A DNA stretch of 64,000 nucleotides from Proteus vulgaris (GCF_033708015.1 NZ_CP137920.1:3162001-3226000), one strand, 5' to 3'; positions 29,949 to 39,414 are shown, counted from the first letter of the stretch. Notes: a model not told the origin generated them from the letters alone. Translations and numbers: made by a program.

Positions 29949-30584
29949 ATGGAATCAATAATCCACTTAATCACTTTTGAAGATGACAGTACAAAAGTTC
30001 AACTTAAAGCTGTTCTTTCTTCTTTAGCGGCTAATGTGAAAACCTATTCAAATGAACAGGCTTTCTTGAAATACTATTTTTCATCGATAAAAGGAGCTCA
30101 TAAAGAGTGCATCATAATTAATACAAAAAACAGTGCAGCCCCCTCAATTGCACTGATTAAAGAACTCAACAAATTGAAAAATATCATCCCTGTTATTATT
30201 ATTTCGGGGGACAGTTCCATTGAGAGTTGTCGTAACGCATTTAAATCAGGGGCATTTGAATATTTAACTCGCCCACTAAATGTGAATGAGCTTCTTAATA
30301 TTGTCTCGGAATCTTTCCTACATTATGAAAGTGAGGTTGAGGAATTCCGAACATATATATCTTTAAAAGATAAGTTTAGTAAGTTATCTAATAGAGAAAA
30401 AGAGGTTATGGAGATGATCCTTGAAGGAAACACGAGTAAAGAAGCGGCAGAAAAACTTTCGCTATCACCTCGTACCGTTGAAGTTCATCGTTCAAACATG
30501 TACACAAAATTGAAAATAAGATCACTACCACAATTAGTACAAGAGTATGATTTCTTTAAAAAATATGACTTAAGAGCAAGCTGA
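29949..30584 (+). CDS. FixJ/NarL-type response regulator with degenerate receiver
   Basis: 211 residues. The receiver (about 1-125) has the acidic pair D12/D13, but the expected phosphoacceptor Asp is N58 (ECIIIN), and the conserved Lys before Pro is R108 (YLTRPL); S86 holds the Thr/Ser position. The C-terminal LuxR helix-turn-helix is well conserved (LSNREKEVMEMILEG, then SPRTVEVHRSNMYTKL, about 143-195). It should bind DNA but probably does so without phosphorylation. No histidine kinase gene lies nearby. A good ribosome site (CAGGAG) supports the start. The target genes are unknown. Confidence 0.82.
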   Translation: MESIIHLITFEDDSTKVQLKAVLSSLAANVKTYSNEQAFLKYYFSSIKGAHKECIIINTKNSAAPSIALIKELNKLKNIIPVIIISGDSSIESCRNAFKSGAFEYLTRPLNVNELLNIVSESFLHYESEVEEFRTYISLKDKFSKLSNREKEVMEMILEGNTSKEAAEKLSLSPRTVEVHRSNMYTKLKIRSLPQLVQEYDFFKKYDLRAS

Positions 30585-30766
30585 TTTACAATGTGATTTT
30601 TATTTATCAATAGGTTGTATTATCTGGCGATATAACAATATGACCTGTTTAATTTTCATTATATTTTTATTAATGAGAAAAATCTGTGCCTCTAAAAATA
30701 TTCTATTTTGGATGAATTACACCTAATATGGGAATAATTAATACGTTAGATACCATTCTACGATAG

Positions 30767-30799
30767 AAAGGGTGGCAACTTATTTTGATGCCCCCTTTT
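30767..30799 (+). terminator. Terminator-like hairpin downstream of the FixJ-like gene
   Basis: AAAGGG and GGCA (30767-30777, one bulged T) pair with TGCC, CCC and TTT (30789-30798); loop of 11, short T run. It lies about 185 bases after the regulator stop, so it may end a long 3' region or a separate small transcript. Confidence 0.5.
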
Positions 30800-30855
30800 C
30801 ATTTGTGTTCGTTTAATTTCCATTTAAAACATCTGTATATATTATTTTCATAATC

Positions 30856-30899
30856 GCTATTATTAATAACTATTATGATTGTTTTTTATTAATAATAGC
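30856..30899. repeat. Perfect 14-bp AT-rich inverted repeat
   Basis: GCTATTATTAATAA (30856-30869) and TTATTAATAATAGC (30886-30899), 16 bases apart. Function unknown; could be a regulator site. Confidence 0.6.
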
Positions 30900-31526
30900 A
30901 ATATAAGAACAGATGATCCCCTTCATTTGATTTAAATCATTTTTACTTATAATAAAGATGAGCATTCTCATTTTTAATTTCTCATTTCCTTTATTCTTTT
31001 TTCACGAAGAAAATTATTAATGATTAAAAAATAATACAAAAGAAATTCCAGTCTCTTTTTTTTATGCCTATTTAAAGACTGTTTATGCATTTTGATTTTT
31101 GATTTAAACAAAAATTTCTTTATAATAAAATTCTAATCAAAGGGTTTTGATTATGCTTATTCAAACAGTAAAATAAGAAATAATAATAAGTATTTTCCTT
31201 TACCTCCCCTTTTACTTAAGAAATTTATTCTTTTCATAGTTTAATTACTGTAATACATCATTTACTATTTCTACTTAATAATGATCACATTAAGAGTATC
31301 ATCAAACGATTAATTCATATAAGTATAATACATTAGCACCGAGTAAGTATTAACACTTATTGAAATAAATAGTTATTGAGGATTGATTTATAGTCTTAAT
31401 AAGAGCATAACAATAAGGAATTAATCCCCATAAAAAAATATAAGATAAACTTATACGTTTATTCTTATTCTAAGTTTGTGCAAATGCCTTTATGCTATAC
31501 CTTTCTAACTCGCTTTTTATAAAAAA

Positions 31527-32189
31527 ATGAACGCTCAAGATAAAAACCGTCGCCCGATAAAAGCAAGACAAACAAGCTGGGCTACAAAATGCAGTCGATA
31601 CTTACAACGAAAAGGGGCAACCCCTAACGGTATTTCCGTGTTTAGTGTCATATTTGCATTACTCGCAGGCTTATCACTTTTTTGTGCTCTCTATTATGCA
31701 TCTGGGTTATTACGCTCAATGTCACTGATCTTTGGCGCTATCATGATCCAAGGTCGCCTCATTTGTAATTTATTAGATGGTATGGTTGCCGTTGAAGGCG
31801 GCATGAAAAGCCCAGTAGGTGCTGTTTATAATGAATTACCAGACAGAATCGCCGATACCTTCATTATTTTGGGGGTCGGTTATGGTCTCTCTTCTGACTT
31901 TTCTATGGCCATCACATTGGGCTGGGTGGGCGCTTTTTTTGCGGTAATGACCGCTTATGTTCGTGTATTGGGGGGGACTTGTGGATTAGATCAACAATTT
32001 ACAGGCCCAATGGCAAAACAACACCGAATGGCATTATTAACCTCAGTAGCTGTTATTGCTGCATTTATTCCTGGTCTTTGGGGAGTATGGCTCTTTTTTA
32101 TTTCATTATGGATTATTATCTTAGGTTCAATGCTGACCACAATTTTCAGAACCCGTCAAATTTTACGGGATTTAGCACAAGGTGTCTGA
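31527..32189 (+). CDS. CDP-alcohol phosphatidyltransferase (YnbA-like)
   Basis: 220 residues, several membrane helices. The CDP-alcohol signature is present in modified form: D84-G85-x2-A88, then V89 where Arg is usual, G98, N102 where Asp is usual, D106 and D110. The Asn is, as far as I recall, shared by E. coli YnbA, so it may mark a subfamily and not loss of function. It would join a CDP-activated lipid to an alcohol acceptor. First of a three-gene set with an acyltransferase and a CdsA-like enzyme, which together could build a phospholipid. No clear ribosome site precedes the ATG. Confidence 0.82.
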   Translation: MNAQDKNRRPIKARQTSWATKCSRYLQRKGATPNGISVFSVIFALLAGLSLFCALYYASGLLRSMSLIFGAIMIQGRLICNLLDGMVAVEGGMKSPVGAVYNELPDRIADTFIILGVGYGLSSDFSMAITLGWVGAFFAVMTAYVRVLGGTCGLDQQFTGPMAKQHRMALLTSVAVIAAFIPGLWGVWLFFISLWIIILGSMLTTIFRTRQILRDLAQGV

Positions 32190-32192
32190 TTA

Positions 32193-32906
32193 ATGAAAAA
32201 TGGAAAACTAGCTTTAGATGCAAAAGTAGTATCATCCGTCTTAGTCTCTATTTGTCGATTCTTAACAGGTATTCGCGCTAAACAAACCTCGCCTATTGCA
32301 AAAGATACACCTTGTATTTATTACGCTAACCACTCTAGCCATCTTGATGGTTTAGTCATTTGGTCTTGTCTTTCGCCCAATATTCGCCCTTATGTTCATC
32401 CCGTTGCTGCTGAAGATTATTGGAATAAAAACCGCTTACGCCGTTATTTATCTCGTCGTATCTTTCGAGCTATTCTTATTCCTCGTCATGCGGCAAAAAT
32501 GAATTTTCCACCAGAAGAAAATTCTTGCGAAGAGCACGTAGAACAACCCCAAAATAGCTCAGCACCCAATAAAGCCAATGCTCTTGCTCTGATGCAAGAA
32601 ATTTTAGACCAAGGGGATTCTTTAATTATTTTTCCTGAGGGTACTCGAGGTAATGGTGAATCTATTCAAGATTTTAAAGCTGGCCTTTGGCATCTCTCCC
32701 GTAAAAATCCGAATGTACAATTAGTCCCTATTTACCTGGAAAACTTAAATAGAGTCCTTCCTAAAGGTTCTCGCTTAGTTGTTCCTGTTATTTGCAGTGC
32801 AATTTTTGGTGCTCCTATTGGATCTACTCATGAAAATGAAAGTAAACAAGCGTTTCTGGTAAGAGCAAAAAGTGCATTAGAGGAGCTACACAATGGAACC
32901 TATTAA
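32193..32906 (+). CDS. PlsC-like 1-acylglycerol-3-phosphate acyltransferase
   Basis: 237 residues. Motif I is NHSSHLD (H47, D52); motif III is FPEGTRG with E149. These are the catalytic and phosphate-binding residues of the PlsC/LPLAT family. A polar insert of about 25 residues (108-130) lies between motifs. It would make phosphatidic acid from lysophosphatidic acid, the substrate for the CdsA-like enzyme encoded next. It starts 3 bases after the previous gene and overlaps the next by 14 bases. Confidence 0.85.
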   Translation: MKNGKLALDAKVVSSVLVSICRFLTGIRAKQTSPIAKDTPCIYYANHSSHLDGLVIWSCLSPNIRPYVHPVAAEDYWNKNRLRRYLSRRIFRAILIPRHAAKMNFPPEENSCEEHVEQPQNSSAPNKANALALMQEILDQGDSLIIFPEGTRGNGESIQDFKAGLWHLSRKNPNVQLVPIYLENLNRVLPKGSRLVVPVICSAIFGAPIGSTHENESKQAFLVRAKSALEELHNGTY

Positions 32907-33828
32907 TAACGAAGTCCTCTGGATCTTTATTGGGCTCTTCTCATTCTTAATTATCGCCAGCATTATTGGTGCTATTTTAGCGGCAGTAAAAGGTCCGACA
33001 TCCACTATCACGAATCTTAATTCAAGGATCAATGCGTGGTGGGTAATGTGTATTATTGCGGGTGTAGCAATAGGGATTGGGGCAATCGGATCTGTCGTCC
33101 TATTTGCCATTATCTCATGGCTTGCATTACGCGAACTGATTACGTTAACCCCCACACATCGTGGCGACCATGAAGCGCTCTTCTGGTGTTTCTTCGTTAT
33201 ATTGCCTATCCAATACATTCTTGTCGGTGTGCAATGGTACAACTTAATGGCGGTATTTATTCCCGTTTACGCCTTCTTATTAATACCAACACGTATGGCT
33301 CTTTCAGGTGACACTCGCCACTTCTTAGAACGTATGGCGAAAGTACAATGGAGTGTGATGATAGCCATTTATTGCCTAAGTTATGCACCGGCACTTTTAA
33401 TGTTGCCAATTGAAGGTTTCGAAGGTCGTAATATCAATTTACTGCTCTTTTTAATGATAGTGGTACAGGTTTCTGACGTACTTCAATATGTGTTTGGTAA
33501 ATTATTTGGCAAACATCCTATCGTGCCTAAATTAAGTCCCAATAAAACAGTGGAAGGTTTTTTTGGTGGCATTATCTCCGCCAGCCTTATTGGTATGATG
33601 TTGTGGTGGGCAACGCCTTTTTCATGGTGGGCGGCATTTTTACTCTCTTTAGTCATTACATTAGCCGGTTTTGCAGGTGGTTTATGTATGTCTGCAATCA
33701 AAAGAGACAGTGGAGTAAAAGATTTTGGCACCATGATCGAAGGTCATGGCGGCATGATGGATAGAATGGATTCCCTCTGTTTTGCAGCGCCTATTTTCTT
33801 CCATGTTATTCGCTATTTTTACGTTTAG
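32893..33828 (+). CDS. CdsA-family phosphatidate cytidylyltransferase (YnbB-like)
   Basis: 311 residues with about eight membrane helices. The CdsA signature is present near the C terminus: SAIKRDSGVKDFG, then EGHGGMMDRMD. It makes CDP-diacylglycerol from phosphatidic acid and CTP. It is unlikely to be the housekeeping CdsA, because it lies in an operon with a CDP-alcohol transferase and an acyltransferase, the arrangement of ynbA-ynbB in E. coli. It overlaps the upstream gene by 14 bases, with GAGGAG well placed before ATG 32893. A terminator follows. Confidence 0.87.
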   Translation: MEPINNEVLWIFIGLFSFLIIASIIGAILAAVKGPTSTITNLNSRINAWWVMCIIAGVAIGIGAIGSVVLFAIISWLALRELITLTPTHRGDHEALFWCFFVILPIQYILVGVQWYNLMAVFIPVYAFLLIPTRMALSGDTRHFLERMAKVQWSVMIAIYCLSYAPALLMLPIEGFEGRNINLLLFLMIVVQVSDVLQYVFGKLFGKHPIVPKLSPNKTVEGFFGGIISASLIGMMLWWATPFSWWAAFLLSLVITLAGFAGGLCMSAIKRDSGVKDFGTMIEGHGGMMDRMDSLCFAAPIFFHVIRYFYV

Positions 33829-34150
33829 TTTTACCTTATTTAATCCAAAGTAAACTCGCCTATATTCCCCCAAATGCCGATATTAAAACTATCGGCATTT
33901 TTATACTCCCTATTTTGCTCATACTTATTTATTTAATATCACAAATTGACTATCATTATATAAATTAAACAATTGTTTTAATTTTAGATTAAAAATCAAT
34001 GTTTTATATTTGCATTAAAAATCAAACAATTAAATAAAAAAACCGCGAATAAAGAGGTCAGATTTCTCTATTTTTTTATTTATAGTGATAGCCTAAAAGG
34101 CTGCTATCTTTTACCCTAGCGCTCCTTTTCATTTTAGATTTTTTACAATT
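33829..34150. other. Intergenic region between the lipid operon and the CPBP gene
   Basis: Holds the lipid-operon terminator, then an AT-rich stretch leading to the CPBP gene. No gene or clear regulatory site seen. Confidence 0.5.
33872..33903 (+). terminator. Terminator of the lipid operon
   Basis: 9-bp stem ATGCCGATA/TATCGGCAT (33874-33882, 33890-33898), loop of 7, then a T run. Confidence 0.88.
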
Positions 34151-34972
34151 ATGATTACTTGGTTACTTCTTGCTTTTTCTTTATTATTTTTGGGTTTCAA
34201 TCGTACTCTTGCGTTTACTACACTGATATTTACAGCACTTAGCGCATTTATAACTGGTGTTATTACATGGCACGCCCTTCCCGTTATTTTGAGTATTCTC
34301 TTACTGGCTCTTGCCTATTCCCGCTATAAAAAACAGCCTCTACTTAAAGCTATCATCATTCTTGCGCTTGTCATTATTGCCAGTGGATTAACTTTTCACC
34401 TTATTCCTGGCTTTAACAATTTACGTTACCTTTCACACGCCATTATCGGGATGAAAAGCGCGCCTTTTTCTTTTTATTTCAATGCAGATAAAGCATTATT
34501 GCCTTTTATTTTTCTGATCTTTATTCCTACACTTTTCGTCTGCGAGCCATTAAGAGAAGCAAATAAATTACAGTGGGCAATGCTAATTATTGCTATTCCT
34601 GCATTGTTACTAATCGCTGTAACGTTAGGGGGATTAGCAATTGAATTGCATTTTCCGTCGTGGTTACCTGCGTTTATTCTCGCAAATCTCTTTTTTGTAT
34701 CACTCGCTGAAGAAGCATTATTTAGAGGTGTTATTCAGCAAACATTATCACGTTACCTCCCCCCTTATATTGCGCTATTAATCGCAGCCATTATCTTTGG
34801 TTTAGCGCATTTCGCTGGTGGATTATTGCTGATCATATTTGCGTCATTGGCGGGTATTATTTATGGATTAGCTTGGATGTGGAGTGGTCGACTTTGGGTT
34901 GCAACACTATTTCACTTTGCACTTAATCTGACTCACCTGCTCTTTTTTACCTATCCATTTAAAATAGCGTGA
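34151..34972 (+). CDS. CPBP-family intramembrane protease
   Basis: 273 residues with about eight hydrophobic helices. The three CPBP/Abi motifs are intact: EExxxR (E187, E188, R192), FxxxH (F216, H220) and HxxxN (H255, N259). These residues form the active site in Rce1-type glutamate proteases. Bacterial members act in membrane protein processing or bacteriocin immunity; the substrate here is unknown. It has its own promoter region and no operon partner. No clear ribosome site precedes the ATG. Confidence 0.85.
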   Translation: MITWLLLAFSLLFLGFNRTLAFTTLIFTALSAFITGVITWHALPVILSILLLALAYSRYKKQPLLKAIIILALVIIASGLTFHLIPGFNNLRYLSHAIIGMKSAPFSFYFNADKALLPFIFLIFIPTLFVCEPLREANKLQWAMLIIAIPALLLIAVTLGGLAIELHFPSWLPAFILANLFFVSLAEEALFRGVIQQTLSRYLPPYIALLIAAIIFGLAHFAGGLLLIIFASLAGIIYGLAWMWSGRLWVATLFHFALNLTHLLFFTYPFKIA

Positions 34973-35350
34973 TCTCTCTTTTTCATATCACAACGATGAC
35001 CTATTTTTTATCCTGACATTCACTGCCTTTTACTGATATCTTAACTTCGTCAGTAAAAGGATAAGTGAAACGTGAAAGCAATCACATAAATAGAATACAG
35101 ATCTTCTTATTTGCGCCCATCATCCGATGAAATTTTTGTTAGTATGCTTTATCGCTTATCTATAAATAATCAAAACTTCATACGGCGAACAATAATAAGC
35201 CCAAAATAATAACATCCATTAATACGATAAGAAGTTGTCTTACTTTGCAGTATAGACCTCAGAAAAAATAGGTAAGCTTTGCTTTGTTGGCTTTTTTAAT
35301 TCAGCATAATCTGCTGATATTTTGCCCCTCTTATTACCAGGACAAAAGAT
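34973..35350. other. Intergenic region between the CPBP gene and allS
   Basis: Contains an 11-bp inverted repeat CCTTTTACTGA (35026-35036) and TCAGTAAAAGG (35050-35060), which may be a weak terminator for the upstream gene. The allS promoter must lie in the second half. No gene seen. Confidence 0.5.
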
Positions 35351-36265
35351 ATGTTAGACCAAGAAATGATCCGTACTTTTATACAGGTCGCTGATTGCCA
35401 AAGTTTTACCAAAGCCGCCGATGTACTTCATAAAACATCAGCGGCGATCAGTTACCGTATAAAAACATTAGAAGAAAATATCGGTACCCAACTTTTTAAT
35501 CGCACCACCAGAACAGTTACACTCACACCGGCAGGAGAATATCTATTAGAAAAATGTCGTCAATGGATTGTATGGTTAGAATCAATGCCTGTTGAACTTC
35601 AGCAAATGAACGCCGGTGTCGAACATCAAGTCAATATTGTTATTAATAATCTTCTCTATGATCGCACTGCGGTTGCCAGCATGTTGGCTTGTCTTCATCA
35701 ACGTTTTCCTTCTACCCAATTTCATATTACTCGCCAAGTCTATATGGGGGTTTGGGATGCGCTTATTAACGAGGATTATCATTTTGCTATCGGTGTTACA
35801 GGTAATGAATCCCTTAAGAATAATATTAATATTTGTGCGATGGGTGAGATCCAATGGCAATTTGTTGTCGCGCCTAATCATCCTTTAGCCAATATCAGTG
35901 GTGTATTAAGTGATGATCAAATGCGTATGTATTCTGCTGTAAATGTTGAAGATACATCTCGTCATCTTTCTAAACGTACTGCATGGCGTTTATCGGGTCA
36001 GCATGAGATCCGAGTACCTGATTTACACACTAAATTAGCCTGTCATTTAAAAGGCGTGGGAATAGGATTTTTACCATTAAGTTTATGCAAACCACTTATT
36101 GATAGCGGACAGTTAATTGCCAAAGAAGTAAAAAATCGTCGTCACAACTCTCCGCTTTCATTAGCATGGTGTGAAGATAAAAAAGGTGCGGTAGTCAGTT
36201 ATTTAGTGGAATTATTTAAGCAAAATCATCCGAGTGTGCAATCGTTTTACGATCCTTTAAATTAA
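35351..36265 (+). CDS. allS: LysR-type activator AllS
   Basis: 304 residues. The LysR helix-turn-helix is at about 17-45 (SFTKAADVLHKTSAAISYRI). The first effector-domain segments VEHQVNIVINNLLY and TRQVYMGVWD match E. coli AllS closely. AllS activates the allDC-ylbA part of the allantoin regulon in E. coli. Here the neighbouring operon is allF-allG-allH-allK-MFS, which it may control. It converges on that operon, with a bidirectional terminator between. AGGACA precedes the ATG. Confidence 0.88.
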   Translation: MLDQEMIRTFIQVADCQSFTKAADVLHKTSAAISYRIKTLEENIGTQLFNRTTRTVTLTPAGEYLLEKCRQWIVWLESMPVELQQMNAGVEHQVNIVINNLLYDRTAVASMLACLHQRFPSTQFHITRQVYMGVWDALINEDYHFAIGVTGNESLKNNINICAMGEIQWQFVVAPNHPLANISGVLSDDQMRMYSAVNVEDTSRHLSKRTAWRLSGQHEIRVPDLHTKLACHLKGVGIGFLPLSLCKPLIDSGQLIAKEVKNRRHNSPLSLAWCEDKKGAVVSYLVELFKQNHPSVQSFYDPLN

Positions 36266-36268
36266 AAA

Positions 36269-36290
36269 GGCAAACCGAAGTTTGCCCTTT
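36269..36290. terminator. Bidirectional terminator between allS and the MFS gene
   Basis: Stem GGCAAAC/GTTTGCC (36269-36275, 36280-36286); on the minus strand the loop is the stable TTCG tetraloop. Both sides carry A/T runs. Confidence 0.88.
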
Positions 36291-36324
36291 TACTGTGTAG
36301 TCCAATGACTATCTGAATAGCGAA

Positions 36325-37566
36325 CTACGCTTTTGCTTCTTCATTATTGTTGCTTTCTTTAATAAAGAGGCTAGCCACAATACCGATACAAATTAGGATA
36401 GCGGCAAAGTAGAAACCCGAGTCCATGCTACCGGTTTTGTCTGATAGGAAACCCGTTAATGTTGGTGCAAAAACAGAACCCAACATACCGATACAGTTAT
36501 AAACACCAAATGATGTACCTAGTGCATGTCTCGGTGAGTTATCAGCAACCACAGCAACAAGTACAGGGTTTGTACTAATTTTACCGACAATACCGTAAAG
36601 GATCAGCGCACCAATTAATACCGGCATTGATTCTGACATTGGTACCGCAAGAATAGCGACTAATGACAGTGGTAACATGATTAATAATACGGGTTTACGG
36701 CGACCAATTTTATCTGAAACCCAGCTAAATATCAGTGAACCAGGAATAGCAAACCATGGCATTAATGATGCGATAGTTGAAATTTGTGTCCCCGTAATTC
36801 CACGCTCAGTTTCTAAGTAGTACGGTAACCAAGTGACTAATACAAAGAAGCCATAAATTGAGCAGAAGATGGTGACATACGCAAGGTTGATATTACGATT
36901 ACCAAATAAATCTTTAAATGTCAGTTTAACTTTCTGTTTTGGTGCGCCATTTTCTGTCGCTGGTTGTGCTTTTGGCTTATCTTTAATGATCCATAACATA
37001 ACCAAACCAATGATAATAATTGGCACACCAATAATATAGAACGGAGCACGCCAGCTCATTCCCATCTCACCAACAGAAATACTTGAGATGTAATAACCAA
37101 TAGATAAACCAAACGCCATACCACTATTGATAATCGCACTACCTAATGTAATACGATGTTTTGGTATCGCTTCCGAAGATAGACCATACTGAGGACCATA
37201 ATAAAAACCTTGGAATATCCCCACCATGACCCATGCAAACATAAAGGTCACATAAGTTGGCATCATCCCCGCAATAATGGTGAATCCACCAAAGAGAACA
37301 ACACCTGTTACTAATACTTTTTTCTTACCTAAATAGTCACCAATCATACCTGATGGAATATTTAGTGCAGTATATCCGATAAAGAAAATACTCATAATGG
37401 AGCCAAGTTGAGCTTTAGAAAGATCAAACTCAGCACCAATATTTACCATTAAAGGACCAATAATGGCACGGCTACCATACAAAGCAATCCAACCAAAGAA
37501 GAAGATAATGGTCAGTTTGACCCAATAAGGGACTTTGCCTTTCTCATTCACTTGTGCATCGTTCAT
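36325..37566 (-). CDS. MFS transporter of the allFGHK operon
   Basis: 413 residues, about 12 membrane helices with a cytosolic loop between halves (DKPKAQPATENGAPKQKVK). An A-type loop motif GDYLGKKKVLV follows helix 2. Last gene of the operon, 25 bases after allK. The position suggests import of the substrate split by AllFGH (possibly oxamate or a related carbamoyl compound), but sequence alone does not show the substrate. AGGAG precedes the ATG. Confidence 0.82.
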   Translation of the reverse strand: MNDAQVNEKGKVPYWVKLTIIFFFGWIALYGSRAIIGPLMVNIGAEFDLSKAQLGSIMSIFFIGYTALNIPSGMIGDYLGKKKVLVTGVVLFGGFTIIAGMMPTYVTFMFAWVMVGIFQGFYYGPQYGLSSEAIPKHRITLGSAIINSGMAFGLSIGYYISSISVGEMGMSWRAPFYIIGVPIIIIGLVMLWIIKDKPKAQPATENGAPKQKVKLTFKDLFGNRNINLAYVTIFCSIYGFFVLVTWLPYYLETERGITGTQISTIASLMPWFAIPGSLIFSWVSDKIGRRKPVLLIMLPLSLVAILAVPMSESMPVLIGALILYGIVGKISTNPVLVAVVADNSPRHALGTSFGVYNCIGMLGSVFAPTLTGFLSDKTGSMDSGFYFAAILICIGIVASLFIKESNNNEEAKA

Positions 37567-37591
37567 AATGACGCTCCTGAAAGAATTTTTA

Positions 37592-38497
37592 TTAAGACTT
37601 ATAAATTAAAGTGCCAGACTGACCTTCAATAACTTGTTGAATATTTTGTAATGCACCAATATGAGCTTGTTGCCCTGTTGCATTCACAAAATCACTCACT
37701 GCCATAATTTTTGGTCCCATTGCGCCATCAGCGACAGCCATTGGTGCAAGTTCTTCTGGTGTTGCTTCACGAATTGCAGCTTGTTCTGGTGTACCCCAAT
37801 TTTTATAAATAGCGTCGGCCTCTGTTAAAATAACAAAGTGTTCTGCATTTAATTCACGAGAAATTAAAGCTGCCGTTAAATCTTTATCAATAACAGCTTC
37901 ACTACCAATAAATTCATTATTTGAGTTGTTGACTGGAATACCACCACCTCCACCACAAATAACTATATGACCTTTATCTAATAAAAGTCTTACAGCTTCG
38001 ATATCAATAATCTTTTTCGGTGTTGGTGATGGAACAACTCGACGATAATGTTTACCATCTTGTTTAAATGTCCATTGATACTTCGCAATTAATTCTTCTT
38101 TATCAGCTTCATCATAAATAGGGCCGATAAATTTACTTGGATCGTTAAATGCTTCATCATTAATATCAACTGAAACTCGAGTCATGACTGTTGTAATTGC
38201 TTGCTCAGGATCATTCTGATTAATTTTCTGCATCATCATATAACCAATCATACCTTGGCTTTCTGCGACTAAAATATCCAATGGATATGCAGGAACATCT
38301 TGATATGCAAGGTTTTGTAGTGCAAGTAATCCAACTTGAGGCCCATTACCGTGTACTAATACAACACGATACTCTTTAGCTAATTTATTAATTGTCTCTG
38401 ACATTAATTCAATATTTTTATATTGATTTTCAGCAGACAACACTTCTCCGCGTTGCAATAATGCATTTCCGCCTAAAGCGATAACAATTGTTTTCAT
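37592..38497 (-). CDS. allK: Carbamate kinase AllK (YbcF-like)
   Basis: 301 residues of the amino-acid kinase fold: ALGGNALLQRGE, HGNGPQVGLLALQ, YPLDILVAESQGMIGYM and the late CGGGGGIPV motif. The closest relative I recognise is E. coli YbcF, now called AllK, rather than ArcC. It turns carbamoyl phosphate and ADP into ATP, CO2 and ammonia. It follows AllH in the same operon, so it would use the carbamoyl phosphate released by AllFGH. Confidence 0.92.
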   Translation of the reverse strand: MKTIVIALGGNALLQRGEVLSAENQYKNIELMSETINKLAKEYRVVLVHGNGPQVGLLALQNLAYQDVPAYPLDILVAESQGMIGYMMMQKINQNDPEQAITTVMTRVSVDINDEAFNDPSKFIGPIYDEADKEELIAKYQWTFKQDGKHYRRVVPSPTPKKIIDIEAVRLLLDKGHIVICGGGGGIPVNNSNNEFIGSEAVIDKDLTAALISRELNAEHFVILTEADAIYKNWGTPEQAAIREATPEELAPMAVADGAMGPKIMAVSDFVNATGQQAHIGALQNIQQVIEGQSGTLIYKS

Positions 38498-38544
38498 AAT
38501 TATCCGTATCCGAATGTTTATATAAATTCTTTTATTAAAAAAAA

Positions 38545-39372
38545 TTAATCAATATGCTGTTGTTGTTTTTTAGCTTGGTAACCAATCCATAATCCCAGTA
38601 ATGTATCCGCGCCGGAATGATGACCAATAGAGAGTATTTCCAACATATCCTTAAAAATAATCTCTTTATTCTTTATTTTTTTACCTAATTGAATGAGATA
38701 GGTAGAAAATATTCCCTGTGTGGCATATTCCAAATAATGCTTACTGACAATGGTGGTCAATTCAGATAAAGGCGGTGTGTTATTAAAAAAATTATTAATT
38801 TTATTTTCTGGCTCTGCTAAATAATGTGCAAATAACATTCCTACAAGCATATCATCTGAACTTGGCGTTAATCCGGGGCCTTTCCCTGTAAAAATAGCCC
38901 AGTTAACTGCATTGCCTAATAGCTGAGTATGAAACAGCTTAGTTAATAACTTAATTTCGCTAAGTTGCGCAATTTGACGGTAATTTTTCAATGATCCGTA
39001 TAATCCCGTTGCAATCGCAGGGGATAACAAAGAAAAGAAACTTTCTAACCAACGCAAATCTAAATCCGCTTTATCTTGTAAGCGCAAATTTTCACTTGGA
39101 CCCGCGATCAATGTCAGCTTATTGGCGAGTATCGCTTGATGGTTTTTAAGGTTCATGACAATCGAGGGATGGCACTGTTTTGCAAAATAATCAAAATCCG
39201 CTTGTTTCAGTAACCATCCCATCGGGCTTAATCCTCTTCCTTCACGATGAAAAGTCATTAAGCGTTGTTGAGGACAAATGAAATTCAAAGCATGGTCATA
39301 AATGCCCACACATTTAATCTCACCTTCAAAATCAGCGATATGCTGGCTGGTCTGAAGTGCTTGAATTTGCAT
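38545..39372 (-). CDS. allH: Oxamate carbamoyltransferase subunit AllH (YlbF, DUF2877)
   Basis: 275 residues, E. coli YlbF 272. The DUF2877 signature GPGLTPSSDDMLVGML is clear, as is a late GHHSGADTLLGLW. In E. coli FdrA, YlbE and YlbF (AllFGH) together form the oxamate carbamoyltransferase of anaerobic allantoin breakdown. Gene order here is the same. AAAGGGGG precedes the ATG, and the gene starts 42 bases after allG. Confidence 0.88.
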   Translation of the reverse strand: MQIQALQTSQHIADFEGEIKCVGIYDHALNFICPQQRLMTFHREGRGLSPMGWLLKQADFDYFAKQCHPSIVMNLKNHQAILANKLTLIAGPSENLRLQDKADLDLRWLESFFSLLSPAIATGLYGSLKNYRQIAQLSEIKLLTKLFHTQLLGNAVNWAIFTGKGPGLTPSSDDMLVGMLFAHYLAEPENKINNFFNNTPPLSELTTIVSKHYLEYATQGIFSTYLIQLGKKIKNKEIIFKDMLEILSIGHHSGADTLLGLWIGYQAKKQQQHID

Positions 39373-39414
39373 AATGCCCCCTTTATTGCTGTACTTTGTC
39401 GTTAAAAAACGAGA

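Larger units (their letters stand above)
30585..31526. other. Long non-coding region (0.94 kb)
   Basis: No convincing gene in any frame. Very AT-rich with many T and A tracts, the type of sequence H-NS binds. It holds a terminator-like hairpin (30767-30799) and a perfect 14-bp inverted repeat (30856-30899). The stretch 31250-31500 leads to the lipid operon and should hold its promoter. A small RNA is possible but unsupported. Confidence 0.5.

Noticed and set aside
29949..30584. Part of a complete two-component system
   Set aside because: No histidine kinase gene lies in the surroundings, and the receiver lacks the phosphoacceptor.
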